Origin: Oscillospiraceae bacterium
GTDB taxonomy: Bacteria > Bacillota > Clostridia > Oscillospirales > Oscillospiraceae
Assembly: GCA_017548065.1 (NCBI GenBank)
Contig: JAFYNQ010000104.1
Span: 1-47,658, forward strand
Direction: 5' to 3'
Length of the DNA: 47,658 nucleotides
The notes under the pieces: model-generated
What the model saw: only the letters and a program-made list of their open reading frames with translations
What the model was told of the DNA's origin: nothing
Database searches by the model: none
Made by a program: the position numbers and the translations under genes
In this document: in pieces, positions 1 to 8,177 of the stretch
How positions within the stretch are numbered: the first letter of the stretch is position 1
Layout: each line of letters starts with the position of its first letter

Positions 1-76
1 GGGCCTTACGCAGTTGGCGGATCGTACTTACGCGTTGACGCGTTACGCGAGGAATAAGGGGTTATACCCCTATATG

Positions 77-109
77 ACATCCACCGGCTTCGCCGGTGGA
101 TGTGTTTTT
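77..109 (+). terminator. Rho-independent terminator of a gene left of the window
   Basis: A perfect 12-bp stem (ACATCCACCGGC pairing with GCCGGTGGATGT, loop TTC) is followed by five T on the plus strand. It would end a plus-strand transcript that enters from outside the window. No gene is visible in positions 1-254. A smaller inverted repeat (AGGGGT/ACCCCT) lies just before it. Confidence 0.7.
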
Positions 110-160
110 CGTTAAAAGTTATAAATCGCCTGTGCCGACGATTCATAATACCTCCACTCC

Positions 161-190
161 CTCTGTAGGGAATGCATTCATGCATTCCGC
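161..190. repeat. REP-like intergenic repeat, copy A
   Basis: CTCTGTAGGG is followed by a short palindrome, GGAATGCATTCATGCATTCC (169-188). A related unit, GTAGGG plus a purine-rich arm, GCATTCATGC core and mirrored arm, occurs at 21424-21449. The exact 10-mer CTCTGTAGGG recurs at 45941-45950. All three are intergenic. This looks like a dispersed short repeat family of the host. Confidence 0.55.
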
Positions 191-215
191 AAAAATGCCC
201 GGCATTTGGGCATAA

Positions 216-249
216 AAATAACCGGTGTGGGATCCACACCGGTTATTTG
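216..249 (-). terminator. Terminator of the rnpA-yidD-yidC-jag operon
   Basis: A 15-bp perfect stem (AAATAACCGGTGTGG with its complement, loop GATC) starts 6 bp past the jag stop codon. On the minus strand it is followed by a T-rich run, so it is a good intrinsic terminator for the operon. Confidence 0.8.
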
Positions 250-254
250 TTTTG

Positions 255-1097
255 TTATCTCTGGTACTCAATGACCACACGGCGGTTGGGCTCGGAACCG
301 ATGGAGTAGGTGGTGATGCGATCGGTGTCCTGCAGTGCTGCATGGATCACATGGCGCTCGTAAGCGTTCATGGGCTCCAGGGTGGTGCGGCGATGTGCCT
401 TCAACACCTGCTGTGCCTTCTTCAGTGCGTAACGGCGGAGGGAATCCTCACGCTTTGCACGGTAGGACTCAGCATCCACATTGATGCGGATATGTCCGTC
501 AACACTGCGGTTAACAGAGTAGTTTGCCAGATGCTGCAGTGCATCCAGCGTGTCGCCACGGCGGCCGATCAGGTAACCCAGATCCTCGCCGGTGAGCTCT
601 ACGCTGTAGGTGTCCTCGTTCTCCTTCACACAGTGGGGAACAGCCTGGGAACCCATGTGCTCCAGAAGACCCTTCAGGAAGATCTCAATGCGCTCCTCCA
701 CACTGCCGGGCGCAGCGGGGGTGTATACCTTGGGAGCAGTCTCCTGCTTGGGAGCGGCTTCCTTCTTCTCAGCCTTGGGAGCTTCCTTCTTTTCGGTCTT
801 GGGAGCGACGGGAGCAGCCTCCTGCTTGGGTGCTTCGGGCTTCTTCACAGCCTTGGGCTTGGAACGGGATGCAGAGCCAAAGGCGCTGCGGGGAGCAGTG
901 TTTGTCTCGGGAGCAAGATCGGGTGCCTCGTAGGTCACCTGCACCTTGCAGGGAGTAGCGCCGATGCCCAGGAAGCCGGACTTTGCCTGCTCCAGCACCT
1001 GCACGGAAATTTCTTCACGGGTAAGTCCCAGGGTGTCCAGTGCGCTCTGCACGGCAACCTCCATTGTTTTACCGGTAAAGATGCTAGTCTTTTCCAT
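255..1097 (-). CDS. jag: Jag/KhpB RNA-binding protein (SpoIIIJ-associated)
   Basis: 280 residues, a typical Jag. The N-terminal Jag_N domain (about 1-58) contains the AKSGFLGIGATPCKVQV stretch. A low-complexity Lys/Ala/Glu/Pro linker (about 75-130) follows. Then comes a type II KH domain with the GYLIGRRGDTLDALQHL signature (about 170-190) and a C-terminal R3H domain with ERHVIHAAL (about 250). Family members bind RNA in the cytoplasm and influence cell-wall growth and division, often with KhpA. The gene follows yidC by 6 bp and is last in the operon. The usual downstream mnmE-mnmG-rsmG genes are not in the window. Function is known from the family; nothing is unusual except the long charged linker. 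Confidence 0.95.
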   Translation of the reverse strand: MEKTSIFTGKTMEVAVQSALDTLGLTREEISVQVLEQAKSGFLGIGATPCKVQVTYEAPDLAPETNTAPRSAFGSASRSKPKAVKKPEAPKQEAAPVAPKTEKKEAPKAEKKEAAPKQETAPKVYTPAAPGSVEERIEIFLKGLLEHMGSQAVPHCVKENEDTYSVELTGEDLGYLIGRRGDTLDALQHLANYSVNRSVDGHIRINVDAESYRAKREDSLRRYALKKAQQVLKAHRRTTLEPMNAYERHVIHAALQDTDRITTYSIGSEPNRRVVIEYQR

Positions 1098-1103
1098 TCT
1101 ATC

Positions 1104-2366
1104 TTATTCCTCCGTATTTTCTCTACTGTAGCGGTTGGGGTCATAAGCACGACCCTTTGCAAAGGGACGGTCTGCAATGCCGGACAGAGGCGCATTTTCC
1201 TTCTTGGGTGCCTCGGGGACAGCCTCACCCTTCTGCTCTGCATAGGCACGGGCTGCGGCAGCACGGTCAGCCTCACGGGCAGCCTGCTTGTTCTGCTGGA
1301 CCTTCTTCTTGCTGGTGTTCTGGGTGATACCGTCGGGGTTAGCGGCACGGCGCTCTGCACGGACACGCTCCTTCTCCTCTTCTTCCTTCTGCTCAGCCAG
1401 ATACTTCTGCAGGCGCTCTGCATCCTCTGCATCGTAGATCTTGCGATACTTTGCAGTGAGGTAAGCGTCGGAAACAGTGGTAACGATACCCTGGGCGAAC
1501 CAGTAAAGGCTCAATGCCGCAGGCATGGAGAAACCGATCCACAGAGACATGATGGGGCCGACCCACATCATTGTCTGCATAGACTGGTTGGACTGGGAGT
1601 TCTTTGCGGTCTCCTTGTCCTGCAGACCCTTCTCGTCGGTGACGAGAGAGTTGTTCATTTTCTGAGAGATCATCATGCTTACCAGCTGACCGCCGGCAGA
1701 GAGAATGGGCATCAGCACACCGCCGAGGTAGTACCACAGGTTCTTCTCTGCAGTCAGCTCCCAGGACCACACCTTCCACTGGGGAGTTGCGGCCAGGTCA
1801 ATGCCCAGGAAGTTGAAGTTGATGCCCTCCAGGGTCTTGGCACTGATCTCGGGAAGTGCTTCTTTAATTGCGTCCACAAAGTTGGGGATCAGCTTTGCGC
1901 CCACCATCTGCTCGTAGTAGGTATTGCCGGTGAAGCTGTCGGGGCTGGCGGTCTTGATGATCTCCAGGATCTTGGCCACGGCCTCGGCGCTCTCGTTCAG
2001 CATGTAGGCGATAGGCTGACGGACAACAGCATACAAGGGGATCAGCACAAGGATGGGCAGGAAGCTCCAAAGGCAGCCGCCACCCACGGAAACGCCCTCT
2101 TCTTTGTAGAGCGCTGTGATCTCTTCACTCTGCTTCTGCTGATCGTTGGGATATTTCTTTTTGATTGCATCAATTCGGGGAGAGAGGCGAGACATTTTCA
2201 TGGAACTCTTTTTGCCCTTTGCGGTGGCAGGCAGCAGCACCAGCTTAACGATGGCGGCGAAAATAATCAGCGCAACACCATAGTTTGTGGTAAAGTCATA
2301 AAGAAAAGAGAGCAGCCAGCCAAAGGGGACTTGCACGATATCTGCAAGCTTAAATGCCAAAATCAT
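1104..2366 (-). CDS. yidC: YidC/SpoIIIJ/OxaA membrane protein insertase
   Basis: 420 residues. It inserts membrane proteins, with or without the Sec translocon. The first hydrophobic segment (about 30-50, VALIIFAAIVKLVLLP) carries the charged groove residue, here apparently Lys where most homologues have Arg. The cytoplasmic hairpin (KGKKSSMKMSRLSPRIDAI) and the later membrane segments ending at about 310 (MSLWIGFSMPAALSLYWFAQG) follow family order. The extracytoplasmic loop (about 125-205) is longer than in Bacillus SpoIIIJ. The C-terminal 100 residues are highly charged and Ala/Lys/Glu rich, as in ribosome-binding tails of some homologues. No lipobox is seen. A GGAGG site precedes the ATG. 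It lies 16 bp after yidD, in one operon. Confidence 0.95.
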   Translation of the reverse strand: MILAFKLADIVQVPFGWLLSFLYDFTTNYGVALIIFAAIVKLVLLPATAKGKKSSMKMSRLSPRIDAIKKKYPNDQQKQSEEITALYKEEGVSVGGGCLWSFLPILVLIPLYAVVRQPIAYMLNESAEAVAKILEIIKTASPDSFTGNTYYEQMVGAKLIPNFVDAIKEALPEISAKTLEGINFNFLGIDLAATPQWKVWSWELTAEKNLWYYLGGVLMPILSAGGQLVSMMISQKMNNSLVTDEKGLQDKETAKNSQSNQSMQTMMWVGPIMSLWIGFSMPAALSLYWFAQGIVTTVSDAYLTAKYRKIYDAEDAERLQKYLAEQKEEEEKERVRAERRAANPDGITQNTSKKKVQQNKQAAREADRAAAARAYAEQKGEAVPEAPKKENAPLSGIADRPFAKGRAYDPNRYSRENTEE

Positions 2367-2382
2367 TTGGTTTTCCTCCTAA

Positions 2383-2595
2383 TCAGGGAACGGGGTCGTA
2401 GGGGTCACCCTTATAAAAGGGATGACAGCGACAGATCCGGCGCAACGCCAGACCGGTGCCTTTCCAAGCCCCGTACTTGTTGATGGCTTCATAAGCATAT
2501 TGGGAGCAGGTGGGCCGAAAACGGCAACTGGGGGGTGTCAGGGGAGAGATTCGGCGCTTGTAGAAGGCAATGAGAGACAAAAGCAGTTTTTTCAT
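2383..2595 (-). CDS. yidD: YidD membrane protein insertion efficiency factor
   Basis: 70 residues beginning [19 protein letters not shown]. The family signature P-P-S-C-R-F-x-P-T-C-S-Q-Y-A is present (about 22-35), as is the C-terminal [16 protein letters not shown]. YidD is a small amphipathic membrane-associated protein thought to help YidC-dependent insertion. The chosen ATG overlaps the rnpA stop codon by 4 bp (ATGA), which suggests translational coupling. An upstream in-frame start would extend into rnpA and is not needed. Confidence 0.93.
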   Translation of the reverse strand: MKKLLLSLIAFYKRRISPLTPPSCRFRPTCSQYAYEAINKYGAWKGTGLALRRICRCHPFYKGDPYDPVP

Positions 2596-2933
2596 TGCTG
2601 CGCCTCCAGGATCCCGGCCTTTTCCGCCAGGGACAGATAAGCATGTGTCAGCTTCTGAAAATCCGCCTTGATGCAACGGCTTCTTGCCACCACCACGATA
2701 TCCCAGCCGGGAGCAAACAGATGCTCGTTCAGCCGGTAAATTTCACGCAGACGGCGACGCACCCGGTTGCGCACCACTGCGCAGCCAAGCTTTTTGCTCA
2801 CGGTCAAACCCACCCGATTGGCGGAAGAATGGTTTTTTCTTGCGTAAAGCACAAGAAACCCATTTCCATGACCGGAGGTGCTGTAAAGCCTGCGGAATAT
2901 GTGGTTCAGTTTCAAGGGACTGGAAAATTTCAT
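2592..2933 (-). CDS. rnpA: Ribonuclease P protein component
   Basis: 113 residues starting [10 protein letters not shown]. The RNP motif [13 protein letters not shown] (about 58-70) and the [18 protein letters not shown] block are diagnostic. RnpA helps the RNase P RNA cleave tRNA 5' leaders. An AGGAG site (about 2942-2950) supports this start. Upstream in-frame codons would add a Phe-rich N-terminus atypical for the family. The roughly 270 bp between this gene and the rpmH terminator hold a TGTCAA (minus-strand TTGACA) at 3003-3008 without a clear -10, and a short self-complementary stretch with a T-run near 3135-3155. rnpA may therefore be expressed separately from rpmH. Confidence 0.95.
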   Translation of the reverse strand: MKFSSPLKLNHIFRRLYSTSGHGNGFLVLYARKNHSSANRVGLTVSKKLGCAVVRNRVRRRLREIYRLNEHLFAPGWDIVVVARSRCIKADFQKLTHAYLSLAEKAGILEAQQ

Positions 2934-3200
2934 AAACCGCTTCTCCTCTAACAAAGAAAACGAAAGTCCAAAAACGGAATACCAAAAACCCATGACGCAA
3001 AATGTCAAAAACAACAAGACAAGGGAGAAATGAGAAATTTGTAGAGCAGAGCGAGAGATTTTTTCGTAGATTCGTGCTTGGTCGCTGCAGAAATACTTTG
3101 TGTATTTCAAAGCGGCCAAGTGCGGAGATTACGGAAAAAGATCCGCTCGGATCTGTGAATTTATCGTTGAACACTTGTCCTATATAACCAAGCCCCATAT

Positions 3201-3233
3201 AAAAAGGGGGCGGGGGCGAATCTTCGCCCCCGC
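3201..3233 (-). terminator. Terminator between rpmH and rnpA
   Basis: On the minus strand an 11-bp stem (GCGGGGGCGAA with TTCGCCCCCGC, 2-nt gap) is followed by a C-run and five T. It lies 65 bp past the rpmH stop. It would end most rpmH transcripts before rnpA. Confidence 0.75.
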
Positions 3234-3297
3234 ATGGACTCCCGTTTCGCTATGAGCGACGACATTGTTGTGGTTGCCCACTGCTTATTGCTTACGA

Positions 3298-3432
3298 TCA
3301 GGCAGACAGAGTCTTGCGGCCCTTTGCACGACGGCGGGCAAGAACCTTACGGCCGTTGGATGTAGCCATTCTCTTACGGAAACCGTGAACCTTGGATCTG
3401 TGGCGACGGCTGGGCTGATAGGTACGCTTCAT
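3298..3432 (-). CDS. rpmH: 50S ribosomal protein L34
   Basis: 44 residues, the standard length. It begins [20 protein letters not shown], continues [20 protein letters not shown] and ends TLSA, essentially the bacterial consensus. L34 is a late-assembling protein of the large ribosomal subunit. A CAGGAGGT ribosome site lies upstream (3441-3448). The promoter is at 3527-3555. In many Firmicutes dnaA lies divergently beside rpmH. Here the upstream neighbour is instead a surface-protein gene on the same strand. Confidence 0.97.
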   Translation of the reverse strand: MKRTYQPSRRHRSKVHGFRKRMATSNGRKVLARRRAKGRKTLSA

Positions 3433-3526
3433 TGGTATACACCTCCTGTTAAATTCACTTATGCTCGACAGCCTTTCGGCCGCAGCGATACATAGTTACG
3501 GACTATATACATAGTCATGCCATGGT

Positions 3527-3555
3527 ATTATAACCGAAAAATTCCTCCAGGTCAA
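3527..3555 (-). promoter_or_regulatory. Sigma-A-type promoter of rpmH
   Basis: On the minus strand TTGACC (3550-3555) and TATAAT (3527-3532) are separated by 17 bp. This predicts a transcript start near 3520 and a leader of about 90 nt before rpmH. The -35 lies just past the stop codon of the upstream gene. Confidence 0.75.
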
Positions 3556-3558
3556 CAA

Positions 3559-5568
3559 TTATTTTTCAATTTCGTACCAAATATCTTCACAAACGGTGCA
3601 TTTGTGGGTCACAAGACCGTTTTCTGTGGTGGTTTCCAGGGTGTGACCCAGGGGTTCGGCGGTGATTTTGCACCAATCGCCGCAGGTTTCGCAGTGATAG
3701 GTGGTGTAGCCGTGGGTCAGGCAGGTGGCGGTCACTTCGCCGGTAGCGGTGTTGTGGGTGGCGTCCTTACAAGCGCCCACGGTGGTGCGGCTGTACTTGC
3801 CCACAAGACCCATGCCCTGGGGATCGTAGAGGTACATGTCACGTCCGCTGGTCTTGTTGCCGTGGATGGTGTAGACCTTGTTTGCGTCATCTGCAGGACC
3901 GGTGTAGAGAATATCGCCGTCAAAGAGTCTTGCAGTGCCGAAGCCGGTATCGTTGTTGGTGGCAGAGTAAGAGCCAACGCACATGCCACGCATCTTGTTG
4001 TCTGTAAGACCGTTGGAAATGGTGCCGCCGTACATGTGGAACACAGCGTTATATTTTGCTGCCTGACCATACACATAGACACCTGCGCCACGGGAAATAG
4101 CGCCGTGAACCGTGCCGTCGGCAATGGTGCCGCCGAACATCTGCATGAAGGTGGTGCCGGCAACCATGACGTTTGCGCCTGCGGCAGAGGCTTCCTTGTC
4201 ATTCTGGTAGTTGGCAATACCGCCGGAAATCTCGCCGCCGTAGAGGTTGAACCGGGAAGCCTTGCCGGCGTAGATGTTGCCGCCGCCCAGGGTGACCTCT
4301 GCTGTCAGCGTGCCACCACGGGTGACAGTGCCGCCGTACATATTCAGCTCGGTGTCGGTGACGTAGATGTTGCCGCCCTGACGCTGGGCAACGCCCTGAT
4401 CCACAATGCCGTCATAAATGGAAACGGTGGACTTTTCGGCATAAATGTTGCCACCGGAAGAGATGTTGTCGCAGTTGTCAAGACCCACCAGCTTGCTGCC
4501 ACGCAGCTCCAGAGCTGCGTTGTGGATGCTGATGTTGCCGCCCATGATCGCATCGCCGCTTGTCAGCTCGCCGCCGTAAAGACGGAGAACGGTGGCTTTT
4601 TCGGTGGCGTAAATATTACCGCCTTCCATTTCGGCAAGGCCCTTTTCTACAGTGCCGCCGTAGATGTACAGACCGGCATCTGCGCCGGCAGTGTTGCCCA
4701 TGTAAATGTTACCGCCGCAATCCTCTGCCTTGCCGTTTGTGACAGAGCCGCTGAAGATATGCACCTGGGACATGGATTGACCGTTGATGTTGCCGCCAAA
4801 ACCGGTGAACTCGGAGGTGCTGACAGCCACGCCGCCGGTGACAGCACCGGAGTGCATATACATAGCGGACTTGCCGTCCAGGAGGATGTTGCCGGCAATG
4901 CCTGCCTTGCCGCCGGTGACGGTAGCGCCGTCAATGTGCAGCTGTGCGTTGCCGTTGAGCATGATGCTGCCGCCGCCTCTGCGGAGGCCGGAAACAGAAC
5001 CTACGATCTTTGTGCCTTCGCCCAGGGTGACAATGGCGGAGTTGTCCGTGTCACCGGGGCTGTTTGCGAAGATGACACCGCCTCCCACACGGCCGACGAT
5101 ATGGCTGTCATCGGCATTGGCTGCCAGGACATTTTCCAAAGTAAGACGGCTGCCTGCGCCCTCCACGGCAAACACACCGCCGTCTGCATCGGCGCCGTCT
5201 GTCTGCACGGTACCGCCGGTGACGGTGAGGCTTGCGCCCTCACGCACGGAGAAGGCACGGTTTGCGCCGCCGGTGATGGTGTGACCGTTCAGATCAAAGT
5301 AAACGGTATTGCCTGCGGCAATAAAGCCCTGGGCGCTGATCTTGATGTCAGCCACCAGCTGCATATAGACAGGCTCTGCCTGGGACTGGGACAGCTTCTT
5401 GCCCTCACCCAGATAGCTGTTAAAATCCAAACCGCTGCCGATCTTCACGGGACGGTCAGCGGTCTTGCCTGCGCCCACGTTGCGCAGGGCGAAGAAACCG
5501 ACGATGACCAGTGCCACCGCCAGAACAATGCCGCCGATCAGCAAAAAAGTCTTTTTAGAGTTCTTCAT
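3559..5568 (-). CDS. Membrane-anchored right-handed beta-helix surface protein
   Basis: 669 residues. Residues 7-30 (FLLIGGIVLAVALVIVGFF) form a signal peptide or signal anchor. About 60-560 is a long array of Gly-rich turns of the type GG-x-I/V-Y-GG-x-[IV]-x-x-G, as in pectin-lyase-like beta-helices, entered through a YFDLNGHTITGG motif. The last 65 residues are Cys-rich, with C-x2-C pairs (HCETCGDWC, HKCTVCEDIW) and the TCLTHG...PLGH pattern of small repeats common in Ruminococcaceae surface proteins. No LPXTG anchor is seen. A GGAGGTAAGC site fixes the start at MKNSKK rather than 9 codons upstream. It is a single-gene unit with its own strong promoter. No enzyme motif was found; a structural or carbohydrate-contact role is a guess. 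Confidence 0.75.
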   Translation of the reverse strand: MKNSKKTFLLIGGIVLAVALVIVGFFALRNVGAGKTADRPVKIGSGLDFNSYLGEGKKLSQSQAEPVYMQLVADIKISAQGFIAAGNTVYFDLNGHTITGGANRAFSVREGASLTVTGGTVQTDGADADGGVFAVEGAGSRLTLENVLAANADDSHIVGRVGGGVIFANSPGDTDNSAIVTLGEGTKIVGSVSGLRRGGGSIMLNGNAQLHIDGATVTGGKAGIAGNILLDGKSAMYMHSGAVTGGVAVSTSEFTGFGGNINGQSMSQVHIFSGSVTNGKAEDCGGNIYMGNTAGADAGLYIYGGTVEKGLAEMEGGNIYATEKATVLRLYGGELTSGDAIMGGNISIHNAALELRGSKLVGLDNCDNISSGGNIYAEKSTVSIYDGIVDQGVAQRQGGNIYVTDTELNMYGGTVTRGGTLTAEVTLGGGNIYAGKASRFNLYGGEISGGIANYQNDKEASAAGANVMVAGTTFMQMFGGTIADGTVHGAISRGAGVYVYGQAAKYNAVFHMYGGTISNGLTDNKMRGMCVGSYSATNNDTGFGTARLFDGDILYTGPADDANKVYTIHGNKTSGRDMYLYDPQGMGLVGKYSRTTVGACKDATHNTATGEVTATCLTHGYTTYHCETCGDWCKITAEPLGHTLETTTENGLVTHKCTVCEDIWYEIEK

Positions 5569-5607
5569 ATGCTTACCTCCATATGCGTATACCATTCTTA
5601 ATTATAC

Positions 5608-5636
5608 ATTATATATAGAATAAGAAGCTTTGTCAA
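5608..5636 (-). promoter_or_regulatory. Consensus promoter of the beta-helix surface gene
   Basis: On the minus strand TTGACA (5631-5636) and TATAAT (5608-5613) are spaced exactly 17 bp, a perfect sigma-A consensus. The predicted start is near 5601, giving a leader of about 33 nt. Confidence 0.8.
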
Positions 5637-5669
5637 TCAAACTGCAATTTATCGGGAGCAAATTGCAAT

Positions 5670-5698
5670 TTGACTTTCCTCCCGGGGAATGGTAGAAT
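5670..5698 (+). promoter_or_regulatory. Promoter of lspA operon
   Basis: TTGACT (5670-5675) and TAGAAT (5693-5698) are separated by 17 bp. The predicted start is near 5705, 23 bp before lspA. It is divergent from the surface-protein promoter. Confidence 0.7.
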
Positions 5699-5727
5699 AG
5701 ACAGACAAATATTCGGGAGGGAAACGG

Positions 5728-6201
5728 ATGTATTGGTTTATGGCGCTGGCAGTGGTGCTGGCGGTGGTGGCAGACCAGCTGGTAAAGCTGTGGGTGGTGC
5801 AGAGCATTCCGCTGCATACGGTGGTGGAAGCGATCCCCGGATTGTTCCATTTCACCTATGTGCAGAATACCGGCGCAGCATTCTCTGCCCTGGAGGGACA
5901 GACCTGGCTGTTTGCCCTGGTGTTTTTGGTGTTTTCCCTTGCTCTTGTGTGGGAGTTCTCCAGGAAAAGATGGGGCTTTACCACCTTTGAACGCTGGTGC
6001 ATCGTGGCTGTCTTTGCCGGTGGCCTGGGCAACATGATCGACCGCATCCGCCTTGGCTATGTGGTGGATATGATCGCTGTGGATTTTATGGATTTCCCGG
6101 TTTTCAATGTGGCGGATTGCTATATTACCGTCGGCTGCATCGTGCTGATGGTCTCCCTGGTGTTCTTTAACAAAAAATTCTGGAAGGAAGAGCAGCAATG
6201 A
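5728..6201 (+). CDS. lspA: Lipoprotein signal peptidase (signal peptidase II)
   Basis: 157 residues with four membrane segments. It removes signal peptides from prolipoproteins after lipidation. The conserved blocks are visible in order: VADQLVKLW near the N-terminus, NTGAAFSAL, GGLGNMIDRI with catalytic Asp at about residue 105, and VVDMIAVDF...FNVADCYITVG with the second catalytic Asp at about 130. A GGGAGG-type site precedes the ATG. The stop overlaps the next gene by 4 bp (ATGA). Length and motifs are standard. Confidence 0.96.
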   Translation: MYWFMALAVVLAVVADQLVKLWVVQSIPLHTVVEAIPGLFHFTYVQNTGAAFSALEGQTWLFALVFLVFSLALVWEFSRKRWGFTTFERWCIVAVFAGGLGNMIDRIRLGYVVDMIAVDFMDFPVFNVADCYITVGCIVLMVSLVFFNKKFWKEEQQ

Positions 6202-7103
6202 CCTTGATTGCAGATACCGCCGGTGAGCGGCTGGATGCCTTTCTTGCCCGAAGTGTGGAGGGCCTGACCCGCAGCAGCGCCCAACGGCTGCTGGAAGAGG
6301 GTCATGTGCTGCTGGGCGGCAAAAAGGCCAAGAAAAATGACCGGCTGAATCCCGGCGATGAGATCACGGTCACCATGCCGGAGCCGGAACCCGTGGATAT
6401 TGTCGCCACGGAAATGGAACTGGATATTATGTACGAGGACGAGGACGTGGTGGTCATCAACAAGCCCAAGGGACTTGTGGTGCATCCTGCGGCAGGTCAC
6501 CAAAGTGACACATTGGTCAACGGTCTGCTCCACGCCATGGGGGACAGCCTCTCCGGTATCAACGGAGAGCTGCGACCGGGCATCGTCCACCGTATTGACA
6601 AAGACACATCGGGTCTTCTGGCGGTGGCAAAAAATGACCTTGCCCACGTGGTGCTGGCATCCCAGCTGAAGGATCACACCATGGCAAGAACCTATGAGTG
6701 CATCGTCTGCGGCAACCTGAAGGAAGACAGCGGCACAGTGGACGCCCCCATCGGACGTCACCCCACGGACCGAAAGAAAATGTGCATCAATGAGCGCAAC
6801 GGCAGAAATGCCGTGACCCATTGGGAGGTGGTGGCACGGTACCGTGGCTACACCCACGTGCGGTGCAAGCTGGAAACGGGACGTACCCACCAGATCCGTG
6901 TGCACATGGCAAGCATCGGACATCCCATTTTGGGTGACACGGTGTACGGCAGAAAAAAGCCGGAGCTGGGGCAGGACTCCCAGGTGCTGCACGCAGGTGC
7001 ACTGTGCTTCAAGCATCCCCGGGACGGAAGACCGGTGCTGGTGCTGGCGCCGCTGCCGGAATATTTTGTCCAGGTGCTGGAAAAACTGCAAAGAATGACA
7101 TAA
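6198..7103 (+). CDS. rluD: RluA/RluD-family 23S rRNA pseudouridine synthase
   Basis: 301 residues. An N-terminal S4 RNA-binding domain (about 5-65, ERLDAFLARSVEGLTRSSAQRLLEEGHV) precedes the synthase domain. The HRIDKDTSGLL motif carries the catalytic Asp (about residue 134). The later TGRTHQIRVHMASIGHPILGD block is also diagnostic. The family isomerises uridines in rRNA. The second position after lspA with a 4-bp overlap is the normal Firmicutes arrangement (lspA-rluD/ylyB). Exact target uridines cannot be told from sequence, so the symbol is a family-level assignment. Confidence 0.92.
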   Translation: MTLIADTAGERLDAFLARSVEGLTRSSAQRLLEEGHVLLGGKKAKKNDRLNPGDEITVTMPEPEPVDIVATEMELDIMYEDEDVVVINKPKGLVVHPAAGHQSDTLVNGLLHAMGDSLSGINGELRPGIVHRIDKDTSGLLAVAKNDLAHVVLASQLKDHTMARTYECIVCGNLKEDSGTVDAPIGRHPTDRKKMCINERNGRNAVTHWEVVARYRGYTHVRCKLETGRTHQIRVHMASIGHPILGDTVYGRKKPELGQDSQVLHAGALCFKHPRDGRPVLVLAPLPEYFVQVLEKLQRMT

Positions 7104-7114
7104 GGAGAGAGATT

Positions 7115-8176
7115 ATGAAAAGAGATCTTCTGCCTCAGGTGAAAAAATATTTTAAGACAAACCTGCATACCCATACCAACATTTCCGACGGCAAGCTGAC
7201 CCCGGTGGAGCTGATTGAAAAGTATAAGTCCGCCGGCTACCAGGTGCTGTCCATCACCGACCACAACGTGATCGTGGACCACTCCGACAAGACAACGGAG
7301 GATTTCCTGCTGCTCACCGGCGTGGAGGTAAATATCAACGATGAACACTACCTGCCTACCAAGGGCTATTGGGGTGTTACCTACCACCTGAACCTGATCG
7401 CCAAGCGCCCGGATAATCTGTGGCAGCCGGTGAAGGTTTACGGCAAGCGTGAGACCGCCGCCCCCTATGAGGCGCTGGTCACCAGTGAGAATATGCCCAA
7501 GGTCTATGACGTGGAGGCGATCAATAATATTATCGCCAAGTCCAACGAAAAGGGCTTTTTGGTCATGTATAACCACCCCGTATGGTCCGGTCAGCATGCA
7601 GCAGACTACCTGCCCCTGAAGGGTCTGTGGGCAATGGAGCTGCGCAACACCACCAGTATCGTGGAGGGCTACAACGAGAATAACCACGCTGTGTACCAGG
7701 AAATGCTGGAAAGCGGCATGCGACTGTTCCCCACCGGCACGGACGATGCCCATTCGGAGAAGGGCATGTTCGGCTCCTGGATCATGGTTGGCGCAGAAAA
7801 GCTGGAGTACGATGCTGTGATCCGGGCATTGGAGAAGGGCGATTTCTATATGTCCTGCGGCCCGGAGATCCACAGCATGACGCTGGAGGATGGCTTCCTG
7901 GAGATCACCTGCTCCGATGCCAGGGAAATTTTTGTGGAGACCCATACCCGTTCCGCCCGTTATGCATGTGCAGCGGAAGGGGAGAGTCTGAATAGCGCAA
8001 GAATTGACCTGACCCGCTTCTTCGGCTGGAACAGAGAGGTTCCCAGCGACAATGCCTTCTTCCGTGTCACCGTCTTCGGTCACGACGGCAGCTATGCCGC
8101 AACCCGTGCCTACTGGGTAGACCAGCTTACCCTGGCTGACACCGGCAACGTAGACGTCATGGAGCGATACCGATAA
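7115..8176 (+). CDS. PHP-domain metal-dependent phosphoesterase
   Basis: 353 residues starting MKRDLLPQVK behind an AAGGAGAG site; an upstream in-frame start would lie inside the preceding gene. The PHP domain shows H-x-H (H18, H20 in LHTHTNISDG), the SITDHN motif (D49, H50), an acidic LTGVEVNIN block, MYNHPVWSG and the C-terminal GTDDAHS. This is a near-complete set of metal ligands for a trinuclear centre. Members hydrolyse phosphomonoesters, nucleotide 3'-phosphates or histidinol phosphate. This one resembles stand-alone PHP phosphoesterases rather than polymerase domains. The substrate is unknown. It is 11 bp after rluD, so probably the last gene of that operon; the nested-repeat element follows its stop directly. 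Confidence 0.85.
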   Translation: MKRDLLPQVKKYFKTNLHTHTNISDGKLTPVELIEKYKSAGYQVLSITDHNVIVDHSDKTTEDFLLLTGVEVNINDEHYLPTKGYWGVTYHLNLIAKRPDNLWQPVKVYGKRETAAPYEALVTSENMPKVYDVEAINNIIAKSNEKGFLVMYNHPVWSGQHAADYLPLKGLWAMELRNTTSIVEGYNENNHAVYQEMLESGMRLFPTGTDDAHSEKGMFGSWIMVGAEKLEYDAVIRALEKGDFYMSCGPEIHSMTLEDGFLEITCSDAREIFVETHTRSARYACAAEGESLNSARIDLTRFFGWNREVPSDNAFFRVTVFGHDGSYAATRAYWVDQLTLADTGNVDVMERYR

Positions 8177-8177
8177 T

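Noticed and set aside
2934-3119. N-terminal extension of RnpA by 62 residues
   Set aside because: The extension is Phe-rich and unlike RnpA; the ATG at 2933 has a good AGGAG site and gives the usual protein length.
3559-5568. Sortase-anchored protein (LPXTG) for the three beta-helix proteins
   Set aside because: None of the three C-termini shows LPXTG followed by a membrane helix and a basic tail.
3517-5601. A 694-codon open frame antisense to the surface protein, and similar antisense frames at 225-2483, 25698-28217 and 32927-36262
   Set aside because: They mirror Gly/Ala-rich coding sequence on the other strand, lack ribosome sites and recognisable domains, and the true genes have motifs, signal peptides and promoters.
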